This document shows, one piece after another, positions 1-7,868 of a stretch of 20,738 nucleotides of DNA. The translations under genes were made by a program, and so were the position numbers. Origin of the DNA: Acidobacteriota bacterium (GTDB lineage Bacteria > Acidobacteriota > Thermoanaerobaculia > Multivoradales > JAHEKO01); NCBI GenBank assembly GCA_029863825.1, contig JAOTUP010000003.1, positions 1 through 20,738 of the forward strand, read 5' to 3'. The notes under the pieces are model-generated. The model searched no databases and was not told the DNA's origin. It was given only the letters and a program-made list of their open reading frames with translations. Positions within the stretch are counted from its first letter, which is position 1. Each line of letters begins with the position of its first letter.

Positions 1-2
1 TC

Positions 3-146
3 ACGACCGACCGGCAGACGTTGATGCTGGGAGCGCTTGGCGGAGGACATTTCTTGCTGCTGGTGTTGAGGGATGGCGTATCATCGGGTCGAGCACGGTT
101 CGAGCTGCGGCGAGCGCCACTCGTCCTGGATTCCGATCTCGAGTAG
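3..146 (+). CDS. Roadblock/LC7-domain protein, C-terminal fragment
   Basis: This reading frame is open from the left edge and stops at TAG 144-146, giving about 47 C-terminal residues. The visible part is a hydrophobic strand (HFLLLVL), then a small-residue turn, SGRARFELRRA, and a short acidic tail. That matches the end of Roadblock/LC7 domains, small alpha/beta regulators of bacterial Ras-like GTPases, where a strand is followed by a helix containing G(R/K)xRFxLR. The start and most of the domain lie outside the window. The call rests on a short similarity recalled from the family, so it is tentative. The gene ends 41 bases before accB on the same strand, so the two may be co-transcribed. 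Confidence 0.4.
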   Translation, partial: TTDRQTLMLGALGGGHFLLLVLRDGVSSGRARFELRRAPLVLDSDLE

Positions 147-187
147 CAGCTGTTTTGACCGCCCGCAGTTGGCGGGTGAGGAGTCTG

Positions 188-673
<486 letters not shown>

Positions 674-694
674 TTGCGCGCGAGCAATTCATAG

Positions 695-2059
695 ATGTTC
701 CGGAAGATCCTCATCGCCAACCGCGGCGAAATCGCACTGCGCATCATCCAGGCGTGTCGCGAGTTGGGCATCAGGACAGTTGCCGTGTACAGCACCGCCG
801 ACCGTGACAGTTTGCATGTCACGTACGCCGATGAGGAGGTCTGCATCGGACCTCCTCCGTCGAGCCAAAGCTATTTGAATATCTCCAGCGTCATCTCGGC
901 AGCCGAGATCACCGGGGCCGAGGCCGTGCATCCGGGCTACGGGTTCTTGGCCGAGAACGCGAGCTTCGCCGAAGCGTTGGAAGAGTGTCGCATCGGATGG
1001 ATCGGCCCCCAGGCCAAGAGCATCCGACTGATGGGCGACAAGTCGAAAGCGCGGCAGACGGCACTCGAGGCTGGGGTCCCGGTCGTGCCGGGAACTACGG
1101 AGCCGATTACCGCTGTCGATGAAGCGAAACGCATGGCCGCGGAGGTCGGCTATCCGGTCATCCTCAAAGCTGCGGCAGGCGGCGGCGGACGCGGGATGCG
1201 AATCGTCCAGGATGAGAGCCAGTTCGAGTCTCAGCTCGAAACAGCCAGCGAGGAGGCCGAGCGGGCTTTTGGCGATGGGGCAGTGTATCTTGAGAAGTAT
1301 CTGGTCGAGCCGCGACACATCGAATTCCAGATTCTGGGCGACCGATTCGGTCGCGTAGTTCATCTTGGCGAACGGGAGTGCTCGATACAACGCCGGCACC
1401 AGAAGCTCATCGAAGAGGCACCCTCGCCAGCCCTCAGTGGGGACCTTCGACAGCGTATGGGGGAGGCCGCTGTGCGTCTGGCGCAGTACGTCGGTTACCA
1501 AAACGCCGGCACGGTCGAATTTCTCCTCGATCAAGATGGAAGCTTCTTCTTCATGGAGATGAACACCCGCATTCAGGTTGAACATCCGGTGACCGAAGTG
1601 GTGACTGGACTCGACTTGGTCAAGCTGCAACTGAAGATCGCCGCCGGCGAGCCACTGGAGGTGGGCGAGGGGATAACTGCCAGGGGGCACGCCATCGAAT
1701 GCCGCATCAATGCCGAGCATCCGGAGACCTTGACTCCTTCGCCGGGAAAGATCACGACGTTTCACCCACCGGGCGGGCCCGGCGTGCGAGTCGATACTCA
1801 CGCCTACGAGCACTACGTCATTCCGCCGCACTACGATTCCCTGATCGGCAAGCTCATCGTTCACGGAGCCGATCGTCAGGAAGCCATGGTGCGCATGGAG
1901 CGAGCCCTCGATTTCTTCGTCATCGAAGGCGTTCACACGTCGATAGCGCTGCAGCGTCAGATCATCCAGGATCCACGCTTCCGTTCAGGGGAGTTCTCGA
2001 CTCGTTTTATGGAGCGTTTCCGAATGATACCCGCCGAAGCAGTAGCGCAAGGTGCCTGA
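695..2059 (+). CDS. accC: Acetyl-CoA carboxylase, biotin carboxylase subunit
   Basis: AccC uses ATP and bicarbonate to carboxylate the biotin on AccB. The protein has 454 residues, close to the usual 445-450. It starts with MFRKILIANRGEIALRI, the hallmark N-terminus of the biotin carboxylase Rossmann-like domain. The ATP-grasp domain follows, with the glycine-rich loop AAAGGGGRGMR near residue 160-170. Catalytic-region motifs are visible: EKYLVEPRHIEFQ, RECSIQRRHQKLIEEAPS and MEMNTRIQVEHPVTE. The C-terminal domain begins around GHAIECRINAE. The start is at the canonical family position, 21 bases after accB. The reading frame is intact. A 153-base spacer separates it from the next gene. Confidence 0.97.
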   Translation: MFRKILIANRGEIALRIIQACRELGIRTVAVYSTADRDSLHVTYADEEVCIGPPPSSQSYLNISSVISAAEITGAEAVHPGYGFLAENASFAEALEECRIGWIGPQAKSIRLMGDKSKARQTALEAGVPVVPGTTEPITAVDEAKRMAAEVGYPVILKAAAGGGGRGMRIVQDESQFESQLETASEEAERAFGDGAVYLEKYLVEPRHIEFQILGDRFGRVVHLGERECSIQRRHQKLIEEAPSPALSGDLRQRMGEAAVRLAQYVGYQNAGTVEFLLDQDGSFFFMEMNTRIQVEHPVTEVVTGLDLVKLQLKIAAGEPLEVGEGITARGHAIECRINAEHPETLTPSPGKITTFHPPGGPGVRVDTHAYEHYVIPPHYDSLIGKLIVHGADRQEAMVRMERALDFFVIEGVHTSIALQRQIIQDPRFRSGEFSTRFMERFRMIPAEAVAQGA

Positions 2060-2078
2060 TCCTCCCGAGCTTGAAGAT

Positions 2079-2125
2079 CGATGTCGGCCACGGTTGAGGA
2101 CATCGGCCGTCGGAGGTGAATCACC
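2079..2125. repeat. Small inverted repeats in the accC-transporter spacer
   Basis: The 153-base spacer 2060-2212 has no convincing gene. It holds a 7-bp inverted repeat (CGATGTC at 2079-2085, GACATCG at 2099-2105, 13-base loop) and then a near-palindrome GGTGA-A-TCACC at 2115-2125. There is no T-run, so this is not a classical intrinsic terminator. It could end or attenuate accBC transcription, or bind a regulator, but repeats this short also arise by chance. Confidence 0.25.
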
Positions 2126-2212
2126 ACCGGGGGCTCGGCTCCAGCCAACTCCGGGCACTGCAAGATCGGATTCCGGGGCACCCATTCTCGATGAGCCTTT
2201 CTGCGCCTGGGA

Positions 2213-3694
2213 TTGGTGGATTCCGAGCTCCCGGCGGCATCCGTGAGTGAGCGATTTCACAGTCGCTGGGGACTGGTTCTGGCGACCCTGGGAATGGCTG
2301 TCGGGACCGGCAATATCTGGCGTTTTCCGCGGATCGTTGCCAGCAACGGCGGCGGCAGCTTCCTTATTGCCTGGGTCCTGTTCTTGTTTCTTTGGTCGGT
2401 GCCGTTGATGATTGTCGAGTTCTCGTTCGGCAAGCGGGCTCGACTCGGTGCCCTCAGAGCTTTTCGCCGACTGGCTGGCCCTGGCGCCGGCTGGATGGGA
2501 GGATGGGTAGCGCTGTGCGCGACGGCGATCATGTTCTACTACTCTGTCGTCGCCGGGTGGTGCCTTCGCTATTTCGCGGCCTCGATCACCGGCGAGTTGC
2601 GCGGGGGAGATCCGCAGGCCTTCTGGAGCAGCTACGCCGGCAGCTATCAGGCATTCCTCACCCATGCAGTAGCGCTTGCTCTGGCGGTGTCGGTAGTCTG
2701 GTTCGGCGTGCGGGGAATCGAGCGAATCGCCAAGATCCTCATTCCGCTCCTGGCACTACTGGTTGTCATCCTGGCCATTCGAGCGGTGACTCTCCCGGGC
2801 GCCGCCGCCGGCCTCGAGTTCTTGTTCCGACCGGATTGGCACGCGCTGCGTGACGTCAACATCTGGCTTCAGGCATTGACGCAGAATGCGTGGGATACAG
2901 GCGCGGGCTGGGGCCTCATCCTGACGTACGCTATCTACATGCGGGCGCGCGAGGACGTGCCTCTCAACAGTTTTCTCATCGCCTTCGGCAATAACTCGAT
3001 GTCGCTGCTGGCTGGGATCATGGTGTTGTGCACGGTCTTTGCCATCAATCCCGGCGCGAGAGAGGACATCGTCGGCGCCGGCAACGAGGGACTGACATTC
3101 ATCTGGATGCCGCGGCTCTTCGAACAAATGCCTGCCGGCGGTTTCTTCATGAGCTTCTTCTTTCTCGCGCTTTCGTTTGCAGCTCTCACCAGTCTCATCT
3201 CGATGATCGAATTGGTGACACGTCTGTTGATCGATGCCGGAATGATCCGTCGGAGGGCGCTGGGTGTCGTGATCTGTGGCGGACTGTGGTTCGGTGCTCC
3301 GTCGGCTCTGTCGCTGGCGTTCCTCCACAATCAGGATTGGGTGTGGGGCGTAGGGCTGATGCTGTCCGGCCTGTTCTTCGCCCTTGCCGCCCGCCGTTTC
3401 GGTGTCGAGAGGTTACGTCGAGAGGTCGTCAACGCCGAGGGAGCGAACTTCCATGTCGGCCGTTGGTGGTCATTCGTGATCACCGTGGTTGTGCCGTTGG
3501 AGGCCGTCATCTTGATGGCGTGGTGGCTTTGGGAGGCCCGTGGTTGGGACCCGGAGGGGTGGCTGCATCCGTTTCGATCCGCAACCGTCGGCACGGTGCT
3601 GTTGCAGTGGCTGATCGCCCTGATCTTGGTCGTGCTTCTCAATCGCTGGGTGGGGCAGCGGGGAACCCGGGGTAGTGGGGAAGCGACATCATGA
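2213..3694 (+). CDS. Sodium-dependent transporter, NSS/SNF family
   Basis: This is an inner-membrane symporter that uses the sodium gradient to import amino acids or related amines. The length of 493 residues is normal for bacterial members. TM1 carries the family signature GMAVGTGNIWRFP (about residues 27-39) followed by NGGGSFLIAW. A later segment QNAWDTGAGWGLILTYAIY matches the unwound TM6 region, and SFAALTSLISMIELVTR matches TM8 with its sodium-site serine region. About 12 hydrophobic segments are visible. The start is uncertain: TTG 2213 is the longest option, GTG 2216 is possible, and GTG 2243 would give the compact N-terminus typical of the family. Its stop overlaps the start of a MetS-like small subunit by 4 bases, as in MetPS-type transporters for methionine or alanine. 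The substrate cannot be read from sequence alone. Confidence 0.93.
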   Translation: MVDSELPAASVSERFHSRWGLVLATLGMAVGTGNIWRFPRIVASNGGGSFLIAWVLFLFLWSVPLMIVEFSFGKRARLGALRAFRRLAGPGAGWMGGWVALCATAIMFYYSVVAGWCLRYFAASITGELRGGDPQAFWSSYAGSYQAFLTHAVALALAVSVVWFGVRGIERIAKILIPLLALLVVILAIRAVTLPGAAAGLEFLFRPDWHALRDVNIWLQALTQNAWDTGAGWGLILTYAIYMRAREDVPLNSFLIAFGNNSMSLLAGIMVLCTVFAINPGAREDIVGAGNEGLTFIWMPRLFEQMPAGGFFMSFFFLALSFAALTSLISMIELVTRLLIDAGMIRRRALGVVICGGLWFGAPSALSLAFLHNQDWVWGVGLMLSGLFFALAARRFGVERLRREVVNAEGANFHVGRWWSFVITVVVPLEAVILMAWWLWEARGWDPEGWLHPFRSATVGTVLLQWLIALILVVLLNRWVGQRGTRGSGEATS

Positions 3695-3828
3695 GCGCGA
3701 CGGCGATGATTGTCATGCTGGCGATCTGCGGCGTTGTGTGGGGCGGCTTTGGGGCGATGCTCATTTGGATGGCTCTTCTAGAGAGGCGCATATCTGCTTC
3801 GATGGTAGCCGGGGAGCCGGACCAGTGA
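3691..3828 (+). CDS. MetS-like small subunit of the NSS transporter
   Basis: This 45-residue protein begins at ATG 3691, overlapping the transporter stop as ATGA. It consists of a short polar start (MSATAM), one transmembrane helix from about residue 6 to 30 that includes VVWGGFGAMLIWMALL, and a charged tail starting ERR. This is the layout of the methionine/alanine import small subunit family (MetS): one helix with a WGG(F/L) motif, then basic residues, encoded directly after an NSS permease. In characterised systems the small subunit is needed for transport by its partner. It is easily missed because of its size. It overlaps the next start (GTG of aroK) by 4 bases, so translation is probably coupled on both sides. 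Confidence 0.82.
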   Translation: MSATAMIVMLAICGVVWGGFGAMLIWMALLERRISASMVAGEPDQ

Positions 3829-4340
3829 AGGTTTTGCTGACGGGTTTCATGGGAGCGGGCAAGACAACCGTCGGGCGCGCGGTGGCGGAGCGCCTTGGCC
3901 TCGAGTTTGTGGATCTCGACGACATGATCGAGCAAGCGGACGGAAGAACCGTGCGGGAGATCTTCGAGAGCGCTGGTGAAGAGGAATTCAGGCGCCTGGA
4001 GCGAGCGGCCTTGGCGCAAGTTCTCGATGAAACCGACGCGGTCATCGCTACCGGTGGTGGTACGCTGGCGAATGAGGAAGCCCTACGATCTGTGGCCCAC
4101 CAAACCGTATCTGTCTGGCTTAATCCCGCGTTGGATGTCATCGAGCGACGGCTCGACGAAGCAGGTGGGGAGCAGAGGCCTCTTCTGGACGATGCCACTC
4201 GCGTCCGTTCACTTTTCCGGCGTCGTCTTCCCTTCTATCGCCTCGCCGCTTTGAGGATTGACATCGGGGGGGATGAATCTGTGGCCGAGGTCGCGGATCG
4301 GTTGGTACGGATGTTGAGGGAGTCGCGTTGCGCTTTCTAG
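3825..4340 (+). CDS. aroK: Shikimate kinase
   Basis: The enzyme phosphorylates shikimate at the 3-hydroxyl using ATP, in the chorismate pathway to aromatic amino acids. The protein has 171 residues, the typical size. The Walker A loop is at residues 7-15 (GFMGAGKTT), the shikimate-binding acidic motif DLDD at 30-33, and the substrate-binding glycines are in ATGGGT. The lid carries EQRPLL, with the expected arginine. I chose GTG 3825 because GGGGAG (3811-3816) sits 8 bases upstream and the protein then begins directly with the P-loop strand. A longer in-frame start at 3675 would run back through the small-subunit gene. No aroB is next to it, although the two are often paired. The start overlaps the upstream stop by 4 bases. 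Confidence 0.95.
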   Translation: MKVLLTGFMGAGKTTVGRAVAERLGLEFVDLDDMIEQADGRTVREIFESAGEEEFRRLERAALAQVLDETDAVIATGGGTLANEEALRSVAHQTVSVWLNPALDVIERRLDEAGGEQRPLLDDATRVRSLFRRRLPFYRLAALRIDIGGDESVAEVADRLVRMLRESRCAF

Positions 4341-5071
4341 TGATTTCTGACATCCACGGTAATTGGGATGCCCTCGACACGGTGCTCGCCGCGGCCGCGA
4401 CGGAGGCGGTTGATCACGTCGTAGTGCTCGGTGACCTCGTCGGCTACGGCGCGAGTCCCAACGAAGTGGTGAGCACCGTTGCGGATCTCGCTCCCAGGAG
4501 GCACATGATTCGCGGCAATCACGACAAAGTAGTCGCCGGGATCGACGATGGCGAAGGCTTCAACTCGGTAGCTCTCGAAGCCGCGCAGTGGACCGTCGAA
4601 CGCCTCACGGAAGATCATCTGGAATATGTGCGCCGGCTCGCACAGGGACCGACGGAGATCGCGCCGGGCTTCGTCATCTGCCATGGCTCACCCTTCGATG
4701 AGGACCAATACGTGCTGGCACTCGACGAGGCAGAGGAGATCTTCCGATTTCATACTGCCCAGATGACTTTCTTCGGCCACACGCATGTTCCGATGCTCTT
4801 TGCCGCCGATAGCGAGCGGGTCAGCGGCACGGCACTGGAAGGCGACGCGCTGATGATCGAGGTAGATCCCGACAAGCAATACCTGATCAATCCCGGCTCG
4901 GTCGGTCAACCGCGAGACCGGGATCCGCGAGCCGCGTATCTCATATACGACACGGAAGACGGGCGGATTATCTGGCGACGCCAGGAGTACCCCGTCGAGC
5001 GGGCGCAACGACGCATCCTGGATGCCGGCCTGCCGGAAGTTCTTGCCTATCGCCTTGCAGCCGGACTCTGA
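4328..5071 (+). CDS. Calcineurin-like metallophosphoesterase
   Basis: This is a cytoplasmic, metal-dependent phosphoesterase of 247 residues. All metal-binding blocks are present: DIHGN (D8, H10), GDLVGYG (D36), RGNHD (N64, H65), CHGSP, and GHTHVP near residue 155. The GDLVGYG, N-P-E region and the INPGSVGQPRD motif place it in the YfcE/MJ0936-like or diadenosine-tetraphosphatase-like branch. Members act on phosphodiesters or dinucleotides, so the substrate is not predictable. TTG 4328 is the start because GAGGGAG (4316-4322) lies 5 bases upstream and the protein then opens with the first metal motif. It overlaps aroK by 13 bases. The next frame overlaps its 3' end by 50 bases if that gene starts at its first ATG. 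Confidence 0.92.
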   Translation: MRFLVISDIHGNWDALDTVLAAAATEAVDHVVVLGDLVGYGASPNEVVSTVADLAPRRHMIRGNHDKVVAGIDDGEGFNSVALEAAQWTVERLTEDHLEYVRRLAQGPTEIAPGFVICHGSPFDEDQYVLALDEAEEIFRFHTAQMTFFGHTHVPMLFAADSERVSGTALEGDALMIEVDPDKQYLINPGSVGQPRDRDPRAAYLIYDTEDGRIIWRRQEYPVERAQRRILDAGLPEVLAYRLAAGL

Positions 5072-7115
5072 AGCGTCGAATGCCCCCAGGGCGAGGGCGA
5101 AGAGGCTGCGCGTCAGAAGCCTTGCGAGGCGGAGCGCCTGTCTGCTCGGACTCTACTTTATGGGATGCGTGGCGGCGCCAGTGACGGAGAAGCGCTCGCC
5201 GCCTGCGGCTTTCGATGTCGAGGCTCTGTTGTTGCTGATGAATGACGGCCTGCTCTTCGAGCCGATGGGTGTCGAGGAGCTTCTGCACTCCGCGCATCGC
5301 AGCCATGACCGGCTCGCTCTGACGCTCGGGAGAGTGGGTGACAGTCGATCTCTGCCGCTGCTCGAAGGTCTGCTGGTGGATCACCGGCCCGAAGTGAGGC
5401 GCAACGCCGCGTTTGCCCTTGGTCTACTCGGCGATGCGGGCGCAGGTCCGGCCTTGGCAGCGGCGGCGCTGGATTCCGACGAAGAGACCGGTCGCCTGGC
5501 GATCGAGGCTTTGGCCAGGCTTGGTGAACCAGCGGCGTTCGTGTCCGGTGTACTGGCGACAGTGGCCGAGTCGGATCTCCGTCGACGGCTTGCTCCGGCG
5601 CTCTTTCGCCTGACTGGCGACGAGATCGATGCCTGGCTCGACCTGTATCCCCCGCTGGATGCCTACGAGCGCCGGTGGGTTGTCTATGCCGTTGCTCGCG
5701 GCGGCGGTGAGCGGGGTGTGCCGTTGCTCCGTCGGTCGCTGGGCGACCCGGATCCCTGGGTACGGGGTTGGTCGGCCCGCGGGCTTGCCCGGCTGGGAGA
5801 GGCGTCCGATCTCGAACGCCTGCGAGCGTTGCTTGAAGATGCCGAGGCGGGACCTCTCGTCCAGGCTCTGCGAGCCGGCGGGCGCCTGGTGGCGGAGGGT
5901 CGCGTGGCGGCGGATCGTCGCTGGCTGCCGAGCATTCGAAGCTTGCTTGTGGACAGGAGGCCCGGAGTGTGGGCCTCAGCTCTGGAAATAGCGGGCTACT
6001 GGCTTCTGGACGAGGGCCTCGAGGGCGATCTTCGACGCATGGTGGAGGACGGGCCGGGTCGGAAGGGCGAATTGGCCTTGCGTGCGCTGGTGACGGGGCG
6101 GTCCGAGAGTTCTGAGGAGTTGACGCTGTACGCGGCGTTGTCACCTGACTCGGCTATGCGAACGAGCGCAGCGTGGAGTGCCGGCGAGTTGGGCATACTC
6201 GACGTGCTCGACCTGCTCGCATCGGATTCCGCGTCCAGGGTCAGGCTGTCGGCACTGGCTGCGCGACTTGCTGTTGATGAGAAGGACCGTTCGAGAATCG
6301 CCCGCGCCGCCCTCGCGGACTCCGATCCGGCGATCAGGGCCGCGGCGTTGGAGTGGCTCGCGCAAGCGCCGATCGCTCCTGTAGAGGAGATTCTCGCTGC
6401 CATGCGTGGACCGCAGGCGAGGCGGCTTCCGGAGCTCGCGATCAACGGAGTTCGGGCGGTGGCGGCGCGCAGCGCTGAGCCGCTTGAACGAGGTGCCTGC
6501 ATCGGCGCGTTGGAGGAATTGGCGCGCGCTGCCGACTTTCTTGTGCGGCGGGAGAGCGCGAACGCTTTGGAGCATCTCGGCCGACCACGACCGCCGATCG
6601 GCTGGATGGACACCGGCATTGCACTCCAGGGATATCGCGAAGTCGCTGCGCGAACGGCGCGCGCTCGCCTCGTCCTGATGGAGACCTCGCGCGGCGTGAT
6701 GACATTGGAGATCGCCTGCCAGCAGGCGCCGCTCACCTGCGCCAGCTTCATGCAGCTGGTCAACCAGGGCTTCTACGATGGCCTGAGCTTTCATCGCGTG
6801 GTTCCCGACTTTGTCGTGCAGTCGGGGGACCCGCGGGGAGACGGCTGGGGCGGCCCGGGCTACTCGCTGCGGGACGAGGCAACGCGAATGCGGTTTGAGC
6901 GAGGTGTTCTGGGCATGGCTCGCGGCGGTCGACACACCGCAGGAAGTCAGTTCTTCATCACCTTGTCGAGACAGCCTCATCTGGATGGAGACTTTACGGC
7001 CTTCGGGCGGGTAATCGACGGAGCGGCAACACTGGACGAGATCATTCAAGGTGACCGGATCATGTCGATGCGGGAGGTGACCACAGTACTGCCTGCGGTA
7101 GACTCCGGGCGATGA
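5022..7115 (+). CDS. HEAT-repeat protein fused to a cyclophilin-type peptidyl-prolyl isomerase, probable lipoprotein
   Basis: The protein has 697 residues from ATG 5022. Residues 1-35 are polar and basic. Then comes a signal-like stretch (SACLLGLYFMGC) ending in a possible lipobox cysteine near residue 49, which suggests export and lipid anchoring. Residues about 100-540 are HEAT-type helical repeats such as EVRRNAAFALGLLGD and DPWVRGWSARGLARLGE. Residues about 550-690 form a cyclophilin domain with FHRVVPDFVVQSGDP (catalytic arginine R592), GGPGY, GSQFFI and DGDFTAFGRV. Cyclophilins catalyse proline cis-trans isomerisation, and HEAT repeats bind proteins. The true start is uncertain: ATG 5022 lies inside the upstream gene, and a later start just before the signal sequence (CTG 5106 or another rare codon) would fit a lipoprotein better. 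The stop overlaps the next start as ATGA. Confidence 0.88.
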   Translation: MPACRKFLPIALQPDSEASNAPRARAKRLRVRSLARRSACLLGLYFMGCVAAPVTEKRSPPAAFDVEALLLLMNDGLLFEPMGVEELLHSAHRSHDRLALTLGRVGDSRSLPLLEGLLVDHRPEVRRNAAFALGLLGDAGAGPALAAAALDSDEETGRLAIEALARLGEPAAFVSGVLATVAESDLRRRLAPALFRLTGDEIDAWLDLYPPLDAYERRWVVYAVARGGGERGVPLLRRSLGDPDPWVRGWSARGLARLGEASDLERLRALLEDAEAGPLVQALRAGGRLVAEGRVAADRRWLPSIRSLLVDRRPGVWASALEIAGYWLLDEGLEGDLRRMVEDGPGRKGELALRALVTGRSESSEELTLYAALSPDSAMRTSAAWSAGELGILDVLDLLASDSASRVRLSALAARLAVDEKDRSRIARAALADSDPAIRAAALEWLAQAPIAPVEEILAAMRGPQARRLPELAINGVRAVAARSAEPLERGACIGALEELARAADFLVRRESANALEHLGRPRPPIGWMDTGIALQGYREVAARTARARLVLMETSRGVMTLEIACQQAPLTCASFMQLVNQGFYDGLSFHRVVPDFVVQSGDPRGDGWGGPGYSLRDEATRMRFERGVLGMARGGRHTAGSQFFITLSRQPHLDGDFTAFGRVIDGAATLDEIIQGDRIMSMREVTTVLPAVDSGR

Positions 7116-7714
7116 GGCGTGGTCGATCACACACGGGGCGCGGGTGGCTGATGATTATGCTCCTGGTTGCCGCTTGTCAAGGACAGTTGCCGGCGGTTTC
7201 ACCGGGAAGCTCGACCGCCGATGCGGGCGACAAGCAGGAGGCGCTGCTACTCGGTGAGATGAAGCGCGAGGATGTGGAAGTGGCGATGCCGGAATGGGTT
7301 TCGTCAGTCGTCGAATCGGAACCGGATATCGAGGCGTCCCTGGGACTGACCGATCTGACTACAGACGCTCGAGTCACCGTCTTCTTCGGCAGTTGGTGCT
7401 CGGATAGCAGGCGTGAGCTGAGTCGCCTGTGGAAGGCGCTTGACGTCGCAGGCGGCGAAACGAGTTTTCCGATTCGCTACGTGGGCGTCGACCGCTCCAA
7501 GACGGAGCCGGCGACGGAGCTGGGCGGCCGAACTTTGCTCTATGTTCCGACGCTCATCGTCGAGGATCGGGACGGCATCGAGTTGGGGCGAATCATCGAA
7601 GAGTCTCCGCACGGAGTGGAAGTGGATCTTCTGGCGCTGCTCGAGGGCAACGCGTCGGGCTGGATCTCAGCGCGGCAGGACTTGCCGCAGCCGGTCGAGC
7701 GCGCGGGGCGCTGA
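7112..7714 (+). CDS. Thioredoxin-fold lipoprotein with a single active-site cysteine
   Basis: The protein has 200 residues. Residues 1-22 are a lipoprotein signal: basic start, hydrophobic LMIMLLVAAC, lipobox cysteine C22. A linker follows to about residue 85. Then comes a thioredoxin-like core: strand VTVFFGSWC, a helix beginning SDSRREL, and later VPTLIVEDRDGIELGRI, where VPT supplies the cis-proline. The active site reads WCSDS, so only the first cysteine (C96) of the usual CxxC is present. That rules out a simple dithiol oxidase and suggests a mixed-disulfide, peroxide-type or binding role. ATG 7112 overlaps the HEAT-cyclophilin stop by 4 bases, so the two exported proteins are probably made together. 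A 154-base spacer follows. Confidence 0.82.
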   Translation: MRRGRSHTGRGWLMIMLLVAACQGQLPAVSPGSSTADAGDKQEALLLGEMKREDVEVAMPEWVSSVVESEPDIEASLGLTDLTTDARVTVFFGSWCSDSRRELSRLWKALDVAGGETSFPIRYVGVDRSKTEPATELGGRTLLYVPTLIVEDRDGIELGRIIEESPHGVEVDLLALLEGNASGWISARQDLPQPVERAGR

Positions 7715-7802
7715 GCGAGGGCGCGAGAAGACAGGTCCGAGTGCGACTCCGGCTCGCGGGTTGGCCGACTCGGGTGACTTCTTGCATTTCAGTTCATGTG
7801 AC

Positions 7803-7820
7803 GATCCCAGGGTTGGGATC
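7803..7820. repeat. Perfect 7-bp inverted repeat before the sigma gene
   Basis: GATCCCA (7803-7809) and TGGGATC (7814-7820) are exact reverse complements with a 4-base loop. It lies 49-66 bases before the sigma factor start. As RNA it would form a tight hairpin, but no T-run follows, so a standard terminator is unlikely. As DNA it is a candidate operator. It directly abuts, and shares one base with, a second perfect inverted repeat. Confidence 0.5.
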
Positions 7821-7852
7821 TCGACGATTGACGATCTGCAACCTTCGTCGAG
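7820..7852. repeat. Perfect 8-bp inverted repeat before the sigma gene
   Basis: CTCGACGA (7820-7827) and TCGTCGAG (7845-7852) are exact reverse complements with a 17-base loop. It ends 16 bases before the GTG start of the sigma gene and covers the leader where a ribosome would load. It may be a leader hairpin that limits sigma translation or a regulator site. No clear ribosome binding site other than AGGA at 7862-7865 lies between it and the start. Confidence 0.5.
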
Positions 7853-7868
7853 CCGGAGCGTAGGAACA

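Noticed and set aside
2..187. Upstream extension of the accB frame to the window edge
   Set aside because: The frame is open but the residues do not resemble AccB, and a ribosome site and the family N-terminus lie at 188.
689..1936. 415-residue open frame on the - strand inside accC
   Set aside because: It is the mirror of a strongly conserved gene in GC-rich DNA, has no recognisable domain, and accC is certain.
5158..7130. Two long - strand frames (328 and 329 residues) across the HEAT-cyclophilin gene
   Set aside because: Arginine/proline-rich, low-complexity shadow translations. The + strand frame has clear repeats and a catalytic domain.
7440..7868. 143-residue N-terminal extension of the sigma factor
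   Set aside because: It overlaps the thioredoxin-like gene in another frame and contains no sigma-like sequence.
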